Shown piece after piece: positions 38,133 to 47,362 of a stretch of DNA of 64,000 bases. The notes beneath the pieces were generated by a model. The model was given only the letters and a program-made list of their open reading frames with translations. It made no database searches and had not been told where the DNA came from. The translations under genes were made by a program, and so were the position numbers. The stretch comes from Loktanella sp. 3ANDIMAR09 (GTDB lineage: Bacteria > Pseudomonadota > Alphaproteobacteria > Rhodobacterales > Rhodobacteraceae). Position 1 is the first letter of the stretch. The number at the start of each line of letters is the position of its first letter. Location of the stretch: NCBI RefSeq assembly GCF_001420005.1, contig NZ_LJAK01000008.1:62001-126000 (forward strand), given 5' to 3'.

Positions 38133-38848
38133 GATGTGTCCTTTGGCTGTGCCCGGTAATGATAGCGCCCGACCTCTGTCATCCCCAACCCCTGATACAG
38201 CGCATTCGCGCCTGCGTTCGCAACCGTGGTCAGCAATGCAAAGGTTGGCGCGCCATGCGCCTGTCCCCAGATCGCGGCGGCACGGGTCAGGGTCGCGGCC
38301 AACCCCTTGCGCCGGTGGGATTTGCTGACCTCCAGCGCGTGCAACATGGCCACACCGTCATGGATCGCCACGAACAAGGTAGCAGCCGGGCGGTCGTCGA
38401 TGCGGCCAAGGATCGTCGTTTTCGGCCCCGTCACACGGTCCATCACCGCAAGGCGGGCAGGGCCGACACCACCCTGGTCCCAGATATCGCGTTGCACCGC
38501 CAGCGGTGGCCAGACGGTAAAGGCGCAGACAGGGGGCGGTTTCGGAGTCGCAAGAGCGGCGGCAGGGCAGGCATAGACGATCGTTTCATCGCGGATGGTG
38601 TATCCTGCATCCGCCAGTGCTGCGTCGGCGCTGTCGTCACCGGGCCGGATGCTGAACACGACCTCTTGGCCCAGGTCACGCATCGCGGTTTCGGCCAGCG
38701 CCAGATCCTGACGGGTGACGGGGCCGGTCGCTGTCGCTGCACTGACGCGATTGCCGCCGCCGTCGCCTTGCCGGATCAGCCAGGGACCAACCTGCTGCGT
38801 CCGGGCGGCGGGCCAGGTCGCATCTATCACCGCGCCCCAATCAGTCAT
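38129..38848 (-). CDS. GNAT-family N-acetyltransferase
   Basis: This 239-residue protein has a C-terminal GNAT domain with the acetyl-CoA loop segment ALEVSKSHRRKGLAATL (near residue 180). The last strands are ALYQGLGMTEVGRYHYR. The N-terminal part is less conserved. The acceptor is unknown. It is embedded in the four-gene minus operon with overlaps on both sides. Confidence 0.88.
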   Translation of the reverse strand: MTDWGAVIDATWPAARTQQVGPWLIRQGDGGGNRVSAATATGPVTRQDLALAETAMRDLGQEVVFSIRPGDDSADAALADAGYTIRDETIVYACPAAALATPKPPPVCAFTVWPPLAVQRDIWDQGGVGPARLAVMDRVTGPKTTILGRIDDRPAATLFVAIHDGVAMLHALEVSKSHRRKGLAATLTRAAAIWGQAHGAPTFALLTTVANAGANALYQGLGMTEVGRYHYRAQPKDTS

Positions 38849-39567
38849 GCGGGAAACAGCGCCTGCAAGTGGGCCATGGCCGCATCGACCTGTGATGCAT
38901 CGCGGCCGCGCACCACCAGATTGGTGCCATAGACGCCGTCTTTTTGGAACGGATAGCTGCCCAGTGACAATTCGGGGAAATCCTGAGCGACCTGCGCTAG
39001 CGGGGCAGCGACATCGCCTTCGCCGCGCATGACGCGCCAGCTTTGTGACAACAGGGGCGCACCGTGGGCCAGTTTGGACACGACGCTGGCGACCATTGCC
39101 TCGAACACCGCCGGCACGCCTGCCATGACGTTGACGTTGCCCAGGGTGAATCCCGGTGCCGTGCTGACAGGGTTGTCGATCAGGGTGGCACCGTCAGGGA
39201 TTCGGGCCATGCGCAGGCGCGCATCGTTCAGCGTGGTTCCGGCGCGATCGTAATGCGCCTGTAGCAGCGCGCGGGCATCGTCGCGCACGTCGATCGGCAC
39301 ATCGAATGCGGCGGCCACCGCATCGGCGGTGATGTCGTCGTGGGTGGGGCCGATCCCGCCGGACGTAAAGACGTGATCGTAGGCCGCAGACAGCGCCTGC
39401 ACCGCCGCAACGATGGCGGGCTGGTCGTCACTCACGACTCGGGCCTCGCACAGGTCGATCCCGGCTTCGGTCAGCACCTTGGCCAGATGGTTCATGTTGC
39501 TGTCGCGGGTGCGGCCCGACAGGATTTCATCGCCGATGACAAGCATCGCAGCTGTGGGATTGGTCAT
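38845..39567 (-). CDS. CinA-like molybdopterin-binding domain protein
   Basis: This 240-residue protein is the N-terminal MoCF-biosynthesis domain of the CinA family: MLVIGDEILSGRTRDSN near the start and TSGGIGPTHDDITADAV near residue 70. The C-terminal nicotinamide-nucleotide amidase domain of full-length CinA is absent. In this group stand-alone versions are common and their role (competence/damage protein or nucleotide pyrophosphatase) is undecided. It is the first gene of the operon and is divergent from sfsA. Confidence 0.9.
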   Translation of the reverse strand: MTNPTAAMLVIGDEILSGRTRDSNMNHLAKVLTEAGIDLCEARVVSDDQPAIVAAVQALSAAYDHVFTSGGIGPTHDDITADAVAAAFDVPIDVRDDARALLQAHYDRAGTTLNDARLRMARIPDGATLIDNPVSTAPGFTLGNVNVMAGVPAVFEAMVASVVSKLAHGAPLLSQSWRVMRGEGDVAAPLAQVAQDFPELSLGSYPFQKDGVYGTNLVVRGRDASQVDAAMAHLQALFPA

Positions 39568-39602
39568 TCTAAACTCCGTTTTGTCCCGGTATAACTGCCG
39601 AC

Positions 39603-40316
39603 ATGAACTTTGCCAGACCGTTGATCCCCGCCACGCTGATCCGCCGCTACAAACGTTTTCTGGCGGATGTGACGCTGGATGACGGGACCGAGGTCACGGC
39701 GCATGTCGCAAACCCCGGCAAGATGACGGGGCTGGCCGAACCGGGCATGCAGGTCTGGCTGGAAACCAATGACGACCCCAAGCGCAAGCTGAAGTATGCA
39801 TGGCGGCTGGTCGACGATGGGGGTGCATTGGTCTGCGTGGATACGGCGCAGGCCAACCGCGTGGTGGGCGAAGGGTTGCGGGCAGGCCGCGTGCCGGGCC
39901 TGACAGGCTACACCGACATCCGGTCAGAGGTGAAATATGCGGCCAACTCACGTGTCGATTTCCTGCTGACGGGGGATGGCCCCGCCCTGTGGCTCGAGGT
40001 CAAGAGCGCGACGGTCTGCCGGACGCCCGGTCTCGCCGAATTTCCGGACACGGCCACGGCGCGCGGTGCGCGGCACATGGCGGATCTGGCGGACCGGGTC
40101 GCGGCGGGAGACCGCGCGGCGGTCTTTTTTCTGGTCAATCGCACCGACTGCGACGCCTTTGACGTGGCCCGCGATATCGACCCGGTTTACGGCGCGGCCT
40201 TTGATGCGGCAGTGGCCGCAGGGGTCGAGGTGATCGTCATGGATGCGACAATGGACCGCGACGGGATCGCGCTGGGTCGCGTGCTGCCGCTGGGCCGGGG
40301 TGGCATGCAGGGCTAA
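39603..40316 (+). CDS. sfsA: DNA/RNA nuclease SfsA
   Basis: SfsA was named for sugar fermentation stimulation and is now described as a nucleic-acid nuclease. The 237-residue sequence has the family N-terminus (LIRRYKRFLADVTL) and AHVANPGKMTGL. A PD-(D/E)XK-like core follows: SRVDFLL, LWLEVKSATVC with the catalytic Glu and Lys, and FPDTATARGARH. Length is normal. It is divergent from the CinA-like gene across 35 bp. Confidence 0.95.
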   Translation: MNFARPLIPATLIRRYKRFLADVTLDDGTEVTAHVANPGKMTGLAEPGMQVWLETNDDPKRKLKYAWRLVDDGGALVCVDTAQANRVVGEGLRAGRVPGLTGYTDIRSEVKYAANSRVDFLLTGDGPALWLEVKSATVCRTPGLAEFPDTATARGARHMADLADRVAAGDRAAVFFLVNRTDCDAFDVARDIDPVYGAAFDAAVAAGVEVIVMDATMDRDGIALGRVLPLGRGGMQG

Positions 40317-40341
40317 AACGTCCTATGTGGCTTCGCAGGTA

Positions 40342-41169
40342 ATGATAGGTGACGACGTGACGACCTCTTCGCAGAGTGTGACAAAGGACGGGATCCGTCT
40401 GTATGAACCATCCGATTTCGCAGGTATGGAAAAGGCAGGCCGGCTGGCTGCAACGATCCTTGACGATATCGCGGAACATGTGTTCGTCGGTCAGACAACC
40501 GGTGTGATTGACCAACTGATCACCGATTGGGTCACGGCTGCTGGTGCGACCTCTGCCACCATCGGGTATCGCGGCTATCAGCACGCCAGCTGCATCAGCG
40601 TGAACCACGTGGTCTGCCACGGTATTCCTGGTGACAAGGTGCTCAAGGACGGCGATATCCTGAACATTGATGTAACCGTGATTGTCGACGGTTGGTTCGG
40701 TGATTGTTCGCGCATGTATTGGGCCGGCAAGATGAGCCGCAAGGCCGAGCGTCTGGTGCAGGTGACGCACGATTGCCTGATGCTGGGGATCGAGGCAGCC
40801 AAGCCGGGCAATACATTTGGCGATATCGGTCACGCCATTCAGACCTACGCGGAAAAGCAGCGCATGTCCGTCGTGCGTGATTTTTGCGGTCACGGGCTGG
40901 GTCGGGTGTTTCATGCCCCGCCCAACGTGCTGCATTACGGTCGCCCCGGATCCGGTGCCGTGCTGGAAGAAGGCATGTTTTTCACCATCGAGCCGATGAT
41001 CAACCTTGGCCGACCGGAAACCAAGATCCTCGCGGATGACTGGACGGCCGTGACGCGCGACAAGTCCCTGTCCGCGCAGTTCGAACATTCCATCGGGATA
41101 ACCGCGCAGGGGTGCGAGATTTTCACGCTGTCGCCTGCCGGACGGTTTCACCCCACGATGCCCGAGTGA
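40342..41169 (+). CDS. map: Type I methionine aminopeptidase
   Basis: Map removes the initiator methionine from nascent proteins. The 275-residue pita-bread-fold enzyme shows the metal ligands in context: NIDVTVIVDGWFGD (two Asp), GHGLGRVFH (His), FFTIEPM (Glu) and QFEHSIGIT (Glu). The start is uncertain: ATG 40342 gives 275 residues, while GTG 40357, five bases after AGGTG, gives 270. The stop overlaps the MFS gene's GTG. Confidence 0.96.
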   Translation: MIGDDVTTSSQSVTKDGIRLYEPSDFAGMEKAGRLAATILDDIAEHVFVGQTTGVIDQLITDWVTAAGATSATIGYRGYQHASCISVNHVVCHGIPGDKVLKDGDILNIDVTVIVDGWFGDCSRMYWAGKMSRKAERLVQVTHDCLMLGIEAAKPGNTFGDIGHAIQTYAEKQRMSVVRDFCGHGLGRVFHAPPNVLHYGRPGSGAVLEEGMFFTIEPMINLGRPETKILADDWTAVTRDKSLSAQFEHSIGITAQGCEIFTLSPAGRFHPTMPE

Positions 41170-42323
41170 CCGAGGCCGGCGCGGGCCGCCGTCTGATCGG
41201 TGTCCTGAGTGTTGCAAATTTCGCCATCGGTATGGGTGCTTTTGTCCTGATCGGGATGCTGGTGCCTGTGGGCGACAGCTTTGGTATCTCGCCGGGTCGC
41301 ACCGGATGGTTGATGACGACCTATGCCTTGTCCTATGCCGTGCTCTCGCCCTTGCTGGTGTCGGCCACGGGGCGCATCGGGCGCAGGCGCATCCTGACGA
41401 TCGCAATGGCAATCTTTGCGCTGGCGCATGTGGCGTCGGCGGTCGCACCGACTGAATTCACGCTTCATCTGACGCGCATCATTGCGGCGGCGGGCGCGGG
41501 CATGTTCACCCCGGTCAGCGCATCGGTCGCGGCACGCCTGTCCACACCGCAAACCCAAGGCAAGACCCTGGCCTGGGTGGTGTTCGGTCTGACATTGGCG
41601 CAGGTGCTGGGCGTGCCTGCCGGCAGTTTCATCGCCTATACCTTTGGCTGGCGCGCCGCGATGCTGATCGTGGCGGTGCTGGCATTGGCAATGTTGCCGC
41701 TGCTTTGGCGGATCGTGCCACGGGGACTGAATTTTCAGCCGGTCTCGCTGCGCGAACTGGGCGCGATCCTGCGCAACGGACCGATGATGCTGGCGGTCAC
41801 GTTCACCGCGACGTTCCTGGCGGCGGTCTATGTCGTCTATACCTATTTTGCCCCCCTGATGGAAAACGGGATGGGTTACGGGCGTGACGGGATCACGGCG
41901 CTGTTGCTGATGTTTGGTGTGGGCGCCGTGTTGGGCAACCTGATGGGCGGCTGGATGGCCGACCGCATCGGTCCGACGCGGACGCTGACGATCCTGTGTA
42001 TCGCGCAGATTGCCCTGCTGCCGCTTTTCTCGCTCTTGCCCCTGCCGGGGATTGTGCTGGCGCTGCTGGTGGCCGTCTGGTCCGCGACGGGGTGGTCGTT
42101 CCTGGCGGGCCAGCAGATGCGGATCATCGCTTTGCGTATCCAGGCGGCACCGGTTCTTCTCGCGCTCAATGCTGCGGCGATCTACATCGGGGCGGCATTG
42201 GGATCGGCCGTGGGATCGGGGGCCATTGCTCTGGGCGGGCTGATGGCGCTGGGGGTGACGGGCGGATTGCTGGGGTTGCTGGCGCTGGGACATATTACCT
42301 TGTCTCGGCGCATCAGTGGATAA
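41166..42323 (+). CDS. MFS transporter (DHA1 type)
   Basis: This 385-residue protein has about twelve membrane helices and DHA1 features, including the basic loop GRIGRRRIL after helix 2 and PVSASVAARL in helix 4-5. It resembles AraJ-like arabinose or drug efflux permeases; the substrate is not known. The GTG start overlaps the map stop (GTGA). About 100 bp follow before the next gene. Confidence 0.9.
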   Translation: MTEAGAGRRLIGVLSVANFAIGMGAFVLIGMLVPVGDSFGISPGRTGWLMTTYALSYAVLSPLLVSATGRIGRRRILTIAMAIFALAHVASAVAPTEFTLHLTRIIAAAGAGMFTPVSASVAARLSTPQTQGKTLAWVVFGLTLAQVLGVPAGSFIAYTFGWRAAMLIVAVLALAMLPLLWRIVPRGLNFQPVSLRELGAILRNGPMMLAVTFTATFLAAVYVVYTYFAPLMENGMGYGRDGITALLLMFGVGAVLGNLMGGWMADRIGPTRTLTILCIAQIALLPLFSLLPLPGIVLALLVAVWSATGWSFLAGQQMRIIALRIQAAPVLLALNAAAIYIGAALGSAVGSGAIALGGLMALGVTGGLLGLLALGHITLSRRISG

Positions 42324-42424
42324 ATTTGCCCGGCGCACTTGCGAACGGATCGCATCTAAACCATATCAACTGCGTCACTAGCGGTGACATCCCCCCATGA
42401 AAATTCGATTTGAGGATGCACGCT

Positions 42425-43450
42425 ATGCACCGTTCACTGATTGCCGCTGTCGCGGCCTGTCTGACATTGCCCACCGCTGCCCTGACCCAAGAGGTCACGT
42501 TGCGTTTCCAGCATTTCGTTTCGCCTGCCTCGGCGAACCCGACCTATTTCATGCAGCCCTGGGCCGACGCGATCGAGGAACAATCGGGCGGCCGGATCAA
42601 GGTCGAGCTTTATCCCTTCATGCAGCTGGGCGGGTCCGCCGCGTCGCAATATGATCTGATCCGCGACGGTGCCATCGATGGTGGCTGGGTCATTCCGGGC
42701 TATGAGCCGGGCCGTTTCCCCGAGGCCGAGGCGCTGGAACTGCCGTTCATGACCAGCAAGCTGGGCGCAGAGGCGTCGCGTGCCGCATGGGATTTCACCC
42801 AAGACTACCTGATGGACGATTTCGAAGATGTGCATGTGATTACAACCCACATGCACGGCCCCGGCATCATCCACCTGAAGGGTCCAGCGCCCGAAACGGT
42901 CGATGATCTGCGCGGCAAGGTGGTGCGCGGCCCGTCGCGCCCTGCGACGCTGCTGCTGGAAAAGCTGGGGGCCACACCCGTCGGCATGCCTGTTCCCGCA
43001 TTCCCAGAGGCGCTGTCGCGCGGTGTCGTGGATGGAGGCGTGATCACCTGGGAAATGTCGCCGTCGCTGAAACTGGACGAGCTGACCGACAGCCACACCG
43101 ATGTCGCAGGCGACCGCGCGCTGTATAACCTGTTTTTCGTCTGGGCGATGAACAAAGACGTCTATGCGGCACTGCCCGACGACCTCAAGGCTGTCATCGA
43201 CGCCAATTCCGGCAAGATGGCCGCCGAATGGGCGGGCGGTGCCCACGACACCGGCGATTCCGAAGGGCGTGACCTGATGGAGGACGGCGGAAACCAGATC
43301 GCTGTTCTGTCAGAGCTGGAAACCGACGCGATCAAGGCGCTGGGCCAAGAGGTCCGGGCCGACTGGATCGCGGACATGGATGCGCGTGGGCTGGACGGCG
43401 CTGGACTGGTTCAGGCAGCAGAGGCAGCTGTGGCCACCAACCTGAACTGA
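42425..43450 (+). CDS. TRAP transporter substrate-binding protein (DctP family)
   Basis: This 341-residue periplasmic protein has a signal peptide (MHRSLIAAVAACLTLPTAALT) and the DctP fold, with RGPSRPATLLLEKLGATPVGMP near residue 170. The Arg in this segment typically pairs with the carboxylate of an organic-acid ligand. GAGGA lies 8 bases before ATG 42425; an earlier in-frame TTG is less likely. No DctQ or DctM membrane gene is adjacent, so this is an orphan binding protein in the window. A hairpin follows the stop. Confidence 0.92.
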   Translation: MHRSLIAAVAACLTLPTAALTQEVTLRFQHFVSPASANPTYFMQPWADAIEEQSGGRIKVELYPFMQLGGSAASQYDLIRDGAIDGGWVIPGYEPGRFPEAEALELPFMTSKLGAEASRAAWDFTQDYLMDDFEDVHVITTHMHGPGIIHLKGPAPETVDDLRGKVVRGPSRPATLLLEKLGATPVGMPVPAFPEALSRGVVDGGVITWEMSPSLKLDELTDSHTDVAGDRALYNLFFVWAMNKDVYAALPDDLKAVIDANSGKMAAEWAGGAHDTGDSEGRDLMEDGGNQIAVLSELETDAIKALGQEVRADWIADMDARGLDGAGLVQAAEAAVATNLN

Positions 43451-43470
43451 TCCGCAATGCGTGATTGCGC

Positions 43471-43499
43471 GCGCCCCGCTGACAATGTTGGCGGGGCGC
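43471..43499 (+). terminator. Bidirectional hairpin between the TRAP and HAD genes
   Basis: GCGCCCCGC (43471-43479) pairs perfectly with GCGGGGCGC (43491-43499) around an 11-nt loop, between two convergent genes. There is no T tract, so it may be a weak or rho-assisted terminator. Confidence 0.5.
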
Positions 43500-44143
43500 T
43501 AGCCCGTCAGGCCCAGATCGCGCGCGACCTGCATCATGTCCGTGATGGGCTGGACGGCATAGCCTGTGGCGCGGACAGGACCACCATCGGCGACATAGGC
43601 GTAACAGCAGACATCGGCCGCTTGCGCCGCCTGCCAGCCCGCCGGCATGTCGTCGATGAATATCGTTCCGCCCGCATCTGTGCCCGCCACCTGCATCGCG
43701 TGATGCAGCATGGCCGGATCAGGTTTTGGGCGATGGTCATGACCGGTGTAGATGCGCCCGCGGAAACGGTCCCACAGACCAGAGGAGGCAAGGCTGACCT
43801 CCATCTTGGACATCGGACCGTTCGAGGCCACAGCGGTTGCGATACCGGCGTCGTCCAGCAGGTCCAGCAGATCGACGACACCGGGAATGACGGGTGGGCC
43901 GTCGCGCAGTGCCGCCCGGATTTCGGCGTGGATGTCGTCCAGCCAAGTGTCGGGCAGCTGCGCGCCGCGTTGTGTTGCCGCGCTTGCCGCACCGCGCATG
44001 GTGCCACCAGCGAACAAGGCGTGCACCTCTGCGGGTGAAATATGCAGACCATAGCGTGCAAAACTGTCGGACATGATCCGGTTGGTGGTGGGTTCGGTAT
44101 CGACCAGCACCCCGTCGCAGTCAAATATCACCAGTTTGGTCAT
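43499..44143 (-). CDS. HAD-IA family phosphatase
   Basis: This 214-residue HAD hydrolase has motif I FDCDGVLVDTE with both aspartates, motif II VASNGP, a Lys in HRPKPDP and motif IV FIDDMPAG. It resembles phosphoglycolate or sugar-phosphate phosphatases (beta-phosphoglucomutase-like); the substrate is unassigned. It is the last gene of the minus run with rsmD and the reductase, overlapping rsmD by 4 bp. Confidence 0.92.
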   Translation of the reverse strand: MTKLVIFDCDGVLVDTEPTTNRIMSDSFARYGLHISPAEVHALFAGGTMRGAASAATQRGAQLPDTWLDDIHAEIRAALRDGPPVIPGVVDLLDLLDDAGIATAVASNGPMSKMEVSLASSGLWDRFRGRIYTGHDHRPKPDPAMLHHAMQVAGTDAGGTIFIDDMPAGWQAAQAADVCCYAYVADGGPVRATGYAVQPITDMMQVARDLGLTG

Positions 44144-44697
44144 GGTGCCTCCAGCAAGGTGATCCAGGTGCTGCCGTATTGGCGTTGGTCCAGCCGTTTG
44201 AAACCCATCGGCGCGATCTGGGGGCTGGCCTCTTCCCAGACGATCAATGCGCCGGGGGCGATCCAGCCGCCCGCCCGTGCCGCAAGCAAGGCCTGCGCAC
44301 CAAGCCGCTGCCCGTAGGGTGGATCGATAAAGATCAAATCGCAGGCCGTGATGGCGGCCGGAATTGCGGTCGCATCGACCCTGAGCACCGTGGTGTCGGC
44401 CGCGCGCCGGAGCTTGGTGATATTGGCCTGCAACAGGCTGCCCGCTGCGGCACCATTATCGACAAAGGTTGCATGCCGCGCGCCACGTGACAGCGCCTCC
44501 AGTCCCAGTGCGCCGGTGCCGGCAAACAGGTCCAGCACGCGTGCGTCCCGCAGCGGGCTGCCGAAACGTCCTCCGTCCAGCATGTTGAACAGGCTTTCGC
44601 GGACGCGGTCAGACGTGGGGCGCAGGTGCGCCGCCGGATCGCCTGCCCCGACATCGGCCAGCTGGACGCCGCGATGCGTGCCCGCCACGATCCTCAT
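44140..44697 (-). CDS. rsmD: 16S rRNA (guanine966-N2)-methyltransferase
   Basis: RsmD makes m2G966 in 16S rRNA. The 185-residue enzyme has the family N-terminus MRIVAGTHRG, RPTSDRVRESLFNML, SAM motif I LDLFAGTGALGLEALSRGA and the catalytic DPPYG. The start at 44697 overlaps the reductase stop (ATGA); a longer upstream frame is antisense-like and lacks conservation. Confidence 0.96.
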   Translation of the reverse strand: MRIVAGTHRGVQLADVGAGDPAAHLRPTSDRVRESLFNMLDGGRFGSPLRDARVLDLFAGTGALGLEALSRGARHATFVDNGAAAGSLLQANITKLRRAADTTVLRVDATAIPAAITACDLIFIDPPYGQRLGAQALLAARAGGWIAPGALIVWEEASPQIAPMGFKRLDQRQYGSTWITLLEAP

Positions 44698-45902
44698 GCA
44701 CGCAACAATGCCTTGAGGTCGGTCTCTGCTGCGGTGACCACGGCGGGGGCGGGGCTTTTGCCCGCCTCGATCAGACGTTTGCCCACCATATAGGCGCGGG
44801 TATCCGACAGGCTGTCGATCGCCAGCAGGGTGTCGCCACGGTAATACCAATGCGATCGCGCACCATCCACGTCGCGCACATGCAGATCGGTATAGCCGGT
44901 ATTCAGCCCCGCAATCTGAAGTTTCACATCGTATTGATCCGACCAGAACCACGGTTTCGGCGTATAGGTCACGGGGCGGCCCAGCAGGTTGTGGGCCACG
45001 ATTTCAGCCTGATCAATGGCGTTTCCGACGCTTTCGATGCGCACGCGCCCGTCGCGATAGGGGGCAGAGGCGCAATCGCCTGCCGCCCAGATATGGGGAT
45101 CAGAGGTGCGCCCGTGGACGTCGGTGGCAATCCCGTTGTCGATCACGAGGCCCGCGCCTTCGGCCAGTATGGTTGCGGGTGCGATGCCAACGCCTGCGAT
45201 GGCGAAATCAATGTCCAACGTCGTGCCGTCGGACAGGGTTGCCCCGGTGACGACATCATCGCCCGTCAACGCTGACAGCCCGACGCCTTCGCGGATATCG
45301 ACGCCGTGTGCGCGATGAAGCTCGCGAAAGAAATCAGAGGTTTCGGGTGCTGCGACCCGTTGCAGGATACGATCCGCCGCCTCGACCAGCGTGACGCTGA
45401 CACCGCGCTTGGCCGCGACCGCTGCCGCCTCGAGCCCGATATAGCCGCCACCGACGATCAGCGCGCGCGCACCTGCGACAAAGGCGGGTTCCATCGCGTC
45501 CGCGTCATCCAGATCGCGCACGGCAAAGACATTTCCAAGCGTCCCCCCGATGGCGGCGGGCAGGGTGCGGGGATGGGCACCGGTGGTCAGCACCAGATCG
45601 TCGTAGGCCAGCACCTCGCCGCCATCCAGCGTGACGGTTTTTGCTGCCTTGTCGATGCTGTCGGCGCGGCTGTTCAACCGCACGTCGATGCCGTGTTCGT
45701 CATACCAGGCGGCAGGCCTGAAATAGAGCCGGTCCTCGGCCATCTCGCCCAGCAGATAGGCCTTGGACAATGGGGGGCGCTGATAGGGCAGGCGTGGTTC
45801 GGCACAGACAAGGGTGATCCGGTCATCCGACTTTTCGGCGACAAGCTTTGCAATCAACGCCGATGCGGCCTGACCCCCGCCGATGATGACAATTCTACGC
45901 AT
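44694..45902 (-). CDS. FAD-dependent ferredoxin reductase
   Basis: This 402-residue flavoprotein resembles putidaredoxin/rubredoxin reductases: FAD motif IIGGGQAASALI at residues 5-16, PYQRPPLSKAYL, NAD motif ALIVGGGYIGLEAA near 145, and GDCASAPY near 275. It would move electrons from NAD(P)H to a small iron-sulfur protein for an oxygenase. No ferredoxin or P450 gene is adjacent. It is first in the operon with rsmD and the HAD gene and divergent from the peroxiredoxin. Confidence 0.93.
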   Translation of the reverse strand: MRRIVIIGGGQAASALIAKLVAEKSDDRITLVCAEPRLPYQRPPLSKAYLLGEMAEDRLYFRPAAWYDEHGIDVRLNSRADSIDKAAKTVTLDGGEVLAYDDLVLTTGAHPRTLPAAIGGTLGNVFAVRDLDDADAMEPAFVAGARALIVGGGYIGLEAAAVAAKRGVSVTLVEAADRILQRVAAPETSDFFRELHRAHGVDIREGVGLSALTGDDVVTGATLSDGTTLDIDFAIAGVGIAPATILAEGAGLVIDNGIATDVHGRTSDPHIWAAGDCASAPYRDGRVRIESVGNAIDQAEIVAHNLLGRPVTYTPKPWFWSDQYDVKLQIAGLNTGYTDLHVRDVDGARSHWYYRGDTLLAIDSLSDTRAYMVGKRLIEAGKSPAPAVVTAAETDLKALLRA

Positions 45903-45976
45903 GCGTCCCGTCCTCTGGTTCTGCTGCGTCGCACCTTATATGTCTGAGGTACAGACGCAATTCGCAAGGAGCGACC

Positions 45977-46468
45977 ATGACCATCACCACTGGCGACAGC
46001 CTGCCAAACGCATCCGTTCTGACCATGGGGCCGGACGGACCGACTGGCGTGGACATTCACGACAAGATCAAAGGCCGCAAGGTTGTCATCTTTGGTTTGC
46101 CGGGGGCCTATACAGGCACCTGCACCACGGCGCATGTGCCCAGTTTCATCCGCACCGCCCCGCAACTGCGTGAAAAGGGCGTCGATGAAATCATCTGCCT
46201 GTCCGTCAATGATCCGTTCGTCATGCAGGCCTGGGGCGAAGCGACGGGTGCCATCGATGCGGGCATCACGATGCTGGGCGATGCCGAGGCGTCATTCACC
46301 AAGGCCATCGGCATGAATTTCACTGCCCCGCCGGTCGGCTTCATTGACCGGTCCAAGCGTTATGCGATGCTGGTTGATGACGGTATCGTCACGATCCTGA
46401 ACGAGGAACCCGGCCCCGGTCAGTGCGATATTTCCGGCGGCGAAAACCTGTTGGACCAGATGGGTTGA
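45977..46468 (+). CDS. Peroxiredoxin (Prx5 type)
   Basis: This 163-residue atypical peroxiredoxin has peroxidatic Cys49 in YTGTCTTAHVPSF and the conserved FVMQAWGEATG segment. It reduces hydrogen peroxide and alkyl hydroperoxides using thiol partners. A second Cys occurs near the C-terminus (GQCDISG), which could resolve the disulfide. A CAAGGAGCGACC site precedes the ATG. A long hairpin follows the stop. Confidence 0.95.
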   Translation: MTITTGDSLPNASVLTMGPDGPTGVDIHDKIKGRKVVIFGLPGAYTGTCTTAHVPSFIRTAPQLREKGVDEIICLSVNDPFVMQAWGEATGAIDAGITMLGDAEASFTKAIGMNFTAPPVGFIDRSKRYAMLVDDGIVTILNEEPGPGQCDISGGENLLDQMG

Positions 46469-46478
46469 ACGCCGTGGT

Positions 46479-46508
46479 TCCTGCGCCGGGGAAAGTCCCG
46501 GCGCAGGA
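46479..46508 (+). terminator. Bidirectional hairpin between peroxiredoxin and mscS
   Basis: TCCTGCGCCGGG (46479-46490) pairs perfectly with CCCGGCGCAGGA (46497-46508) around a 6-nt loop, between convergent genes. No T run follows on the plus strand. Confidence 0.6.
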
Positions 46509-46513
46509 CCATA

Positions 46514-47362
46514 TCATTCCGCGTTTTGCATCACGAGGGTGCGGGTCGGGAATGGAATTTCGACGCCCGCCTTGTCCAGCGCCTCTTTGACCGCGCGGGT
46601 CATGTCGGCCTGATATTGGAAATATTCAGTGCGTTCGCACCAGACGCGCACCAGGAAATCGACGGAACTGGCATTCATGTTGGTGACCTGGATGAACGGT
46701 TCGGGATCGGACAGGGACCGGGGGTCCGCCATGATCGTGTCGATGATCGCCTTTTCGGCGACAGCCAGATCCGCACCATAGGCGACACCGATCGTCCATT
46801 CGGCACGTCGCTGCGGATAGACCGAATAGTTCGTGATGATGTTGCCCCAAACCTCGGAGTTGGGAACGATGATCTGCACGTTCCCGATGCTGGCCAGTTC
46901 GATGAAATTGAGGTTGATGGATTTCACCGTGCCCATCTGCCCGCCGATATCGACGAAATCGCCCAGTTTGATCGGCCGGAAGAACACGATCATGACGCCA
47001 GCTGCGACATTCGACAGCGTGCCTTGCAGGGCCAGACCGATGGCCAGACCGGCGGCACCGATGACAGCCACGACGCTGGTTGTCTGAACGCCGAACGTGT
47101 TGAGGACGAACAACAGCGCAAAGCCGATGATGACATAGCGCACGATGTTGCTGAGAAAGGTGAACAGCGTCTCGTCCAGATGCGCGTTGCGCTGCCCCAT
47201 GTTGGAAATCCGACGGCTGAGCCATCCTGCGATCACAAAGCCGATGATCAGGATCACGATGGCCGACAGCACGTTTCCAAGGATCGACACGAGGAATTCA
47301 AGCGTCAGCAGATCGGCGATCGATCTGCCGTTCAGAATGGGGGTCGTCAAAAGATCGTTCAT
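46514..47362 (-). CDS. MscS-family mechanosensitive channel
   Basis: This 282-residue channel has three hydrophobic segments. The third is the pore helix rich in Gly and Ala (IGAAGLAIGLALQGTLSN near residue 100), followed by the beta domain (GDFVDIGGQMGTV, NSEVWGNIITNY) typical of MscS. It releases solutes on hypo-osmotic shock. It is last of the five-gene minus run beginning at ridA and overlaps phhB by 4 bp. Confidence 0.95.
   Translation of the reverse strand: MNDLLTTPILNGRSIADLLTLEFLVSILGNVLSAIVILIIGFVIAGWLSRRISNMGQRNAHLDETLFTFLSNIVRYVIIGFALLFVLNTFGVQTTSVVAVIGAAGLAIGLALQGTLSNVAAGVMIVFFRPIKLGDFVDIGGQMGTVKSINLNFIELASIGNVQIIVPNSEVWGNIITNYSVYPQRRAEWTIGVAYGADLAVAEKAIIDTIMADPRSLSDPEPFIQVTNMNASSVDFLVRVWCERTEYFQYQADMTRAVKEALDKAGVEIPFPTRTLVMQNAE

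Noticed and set aside
40237-42338. Long minus-strand frames opposite map and the MFS gene
   Set aside because: Antisense shadows of well-identified plus-strand genes.
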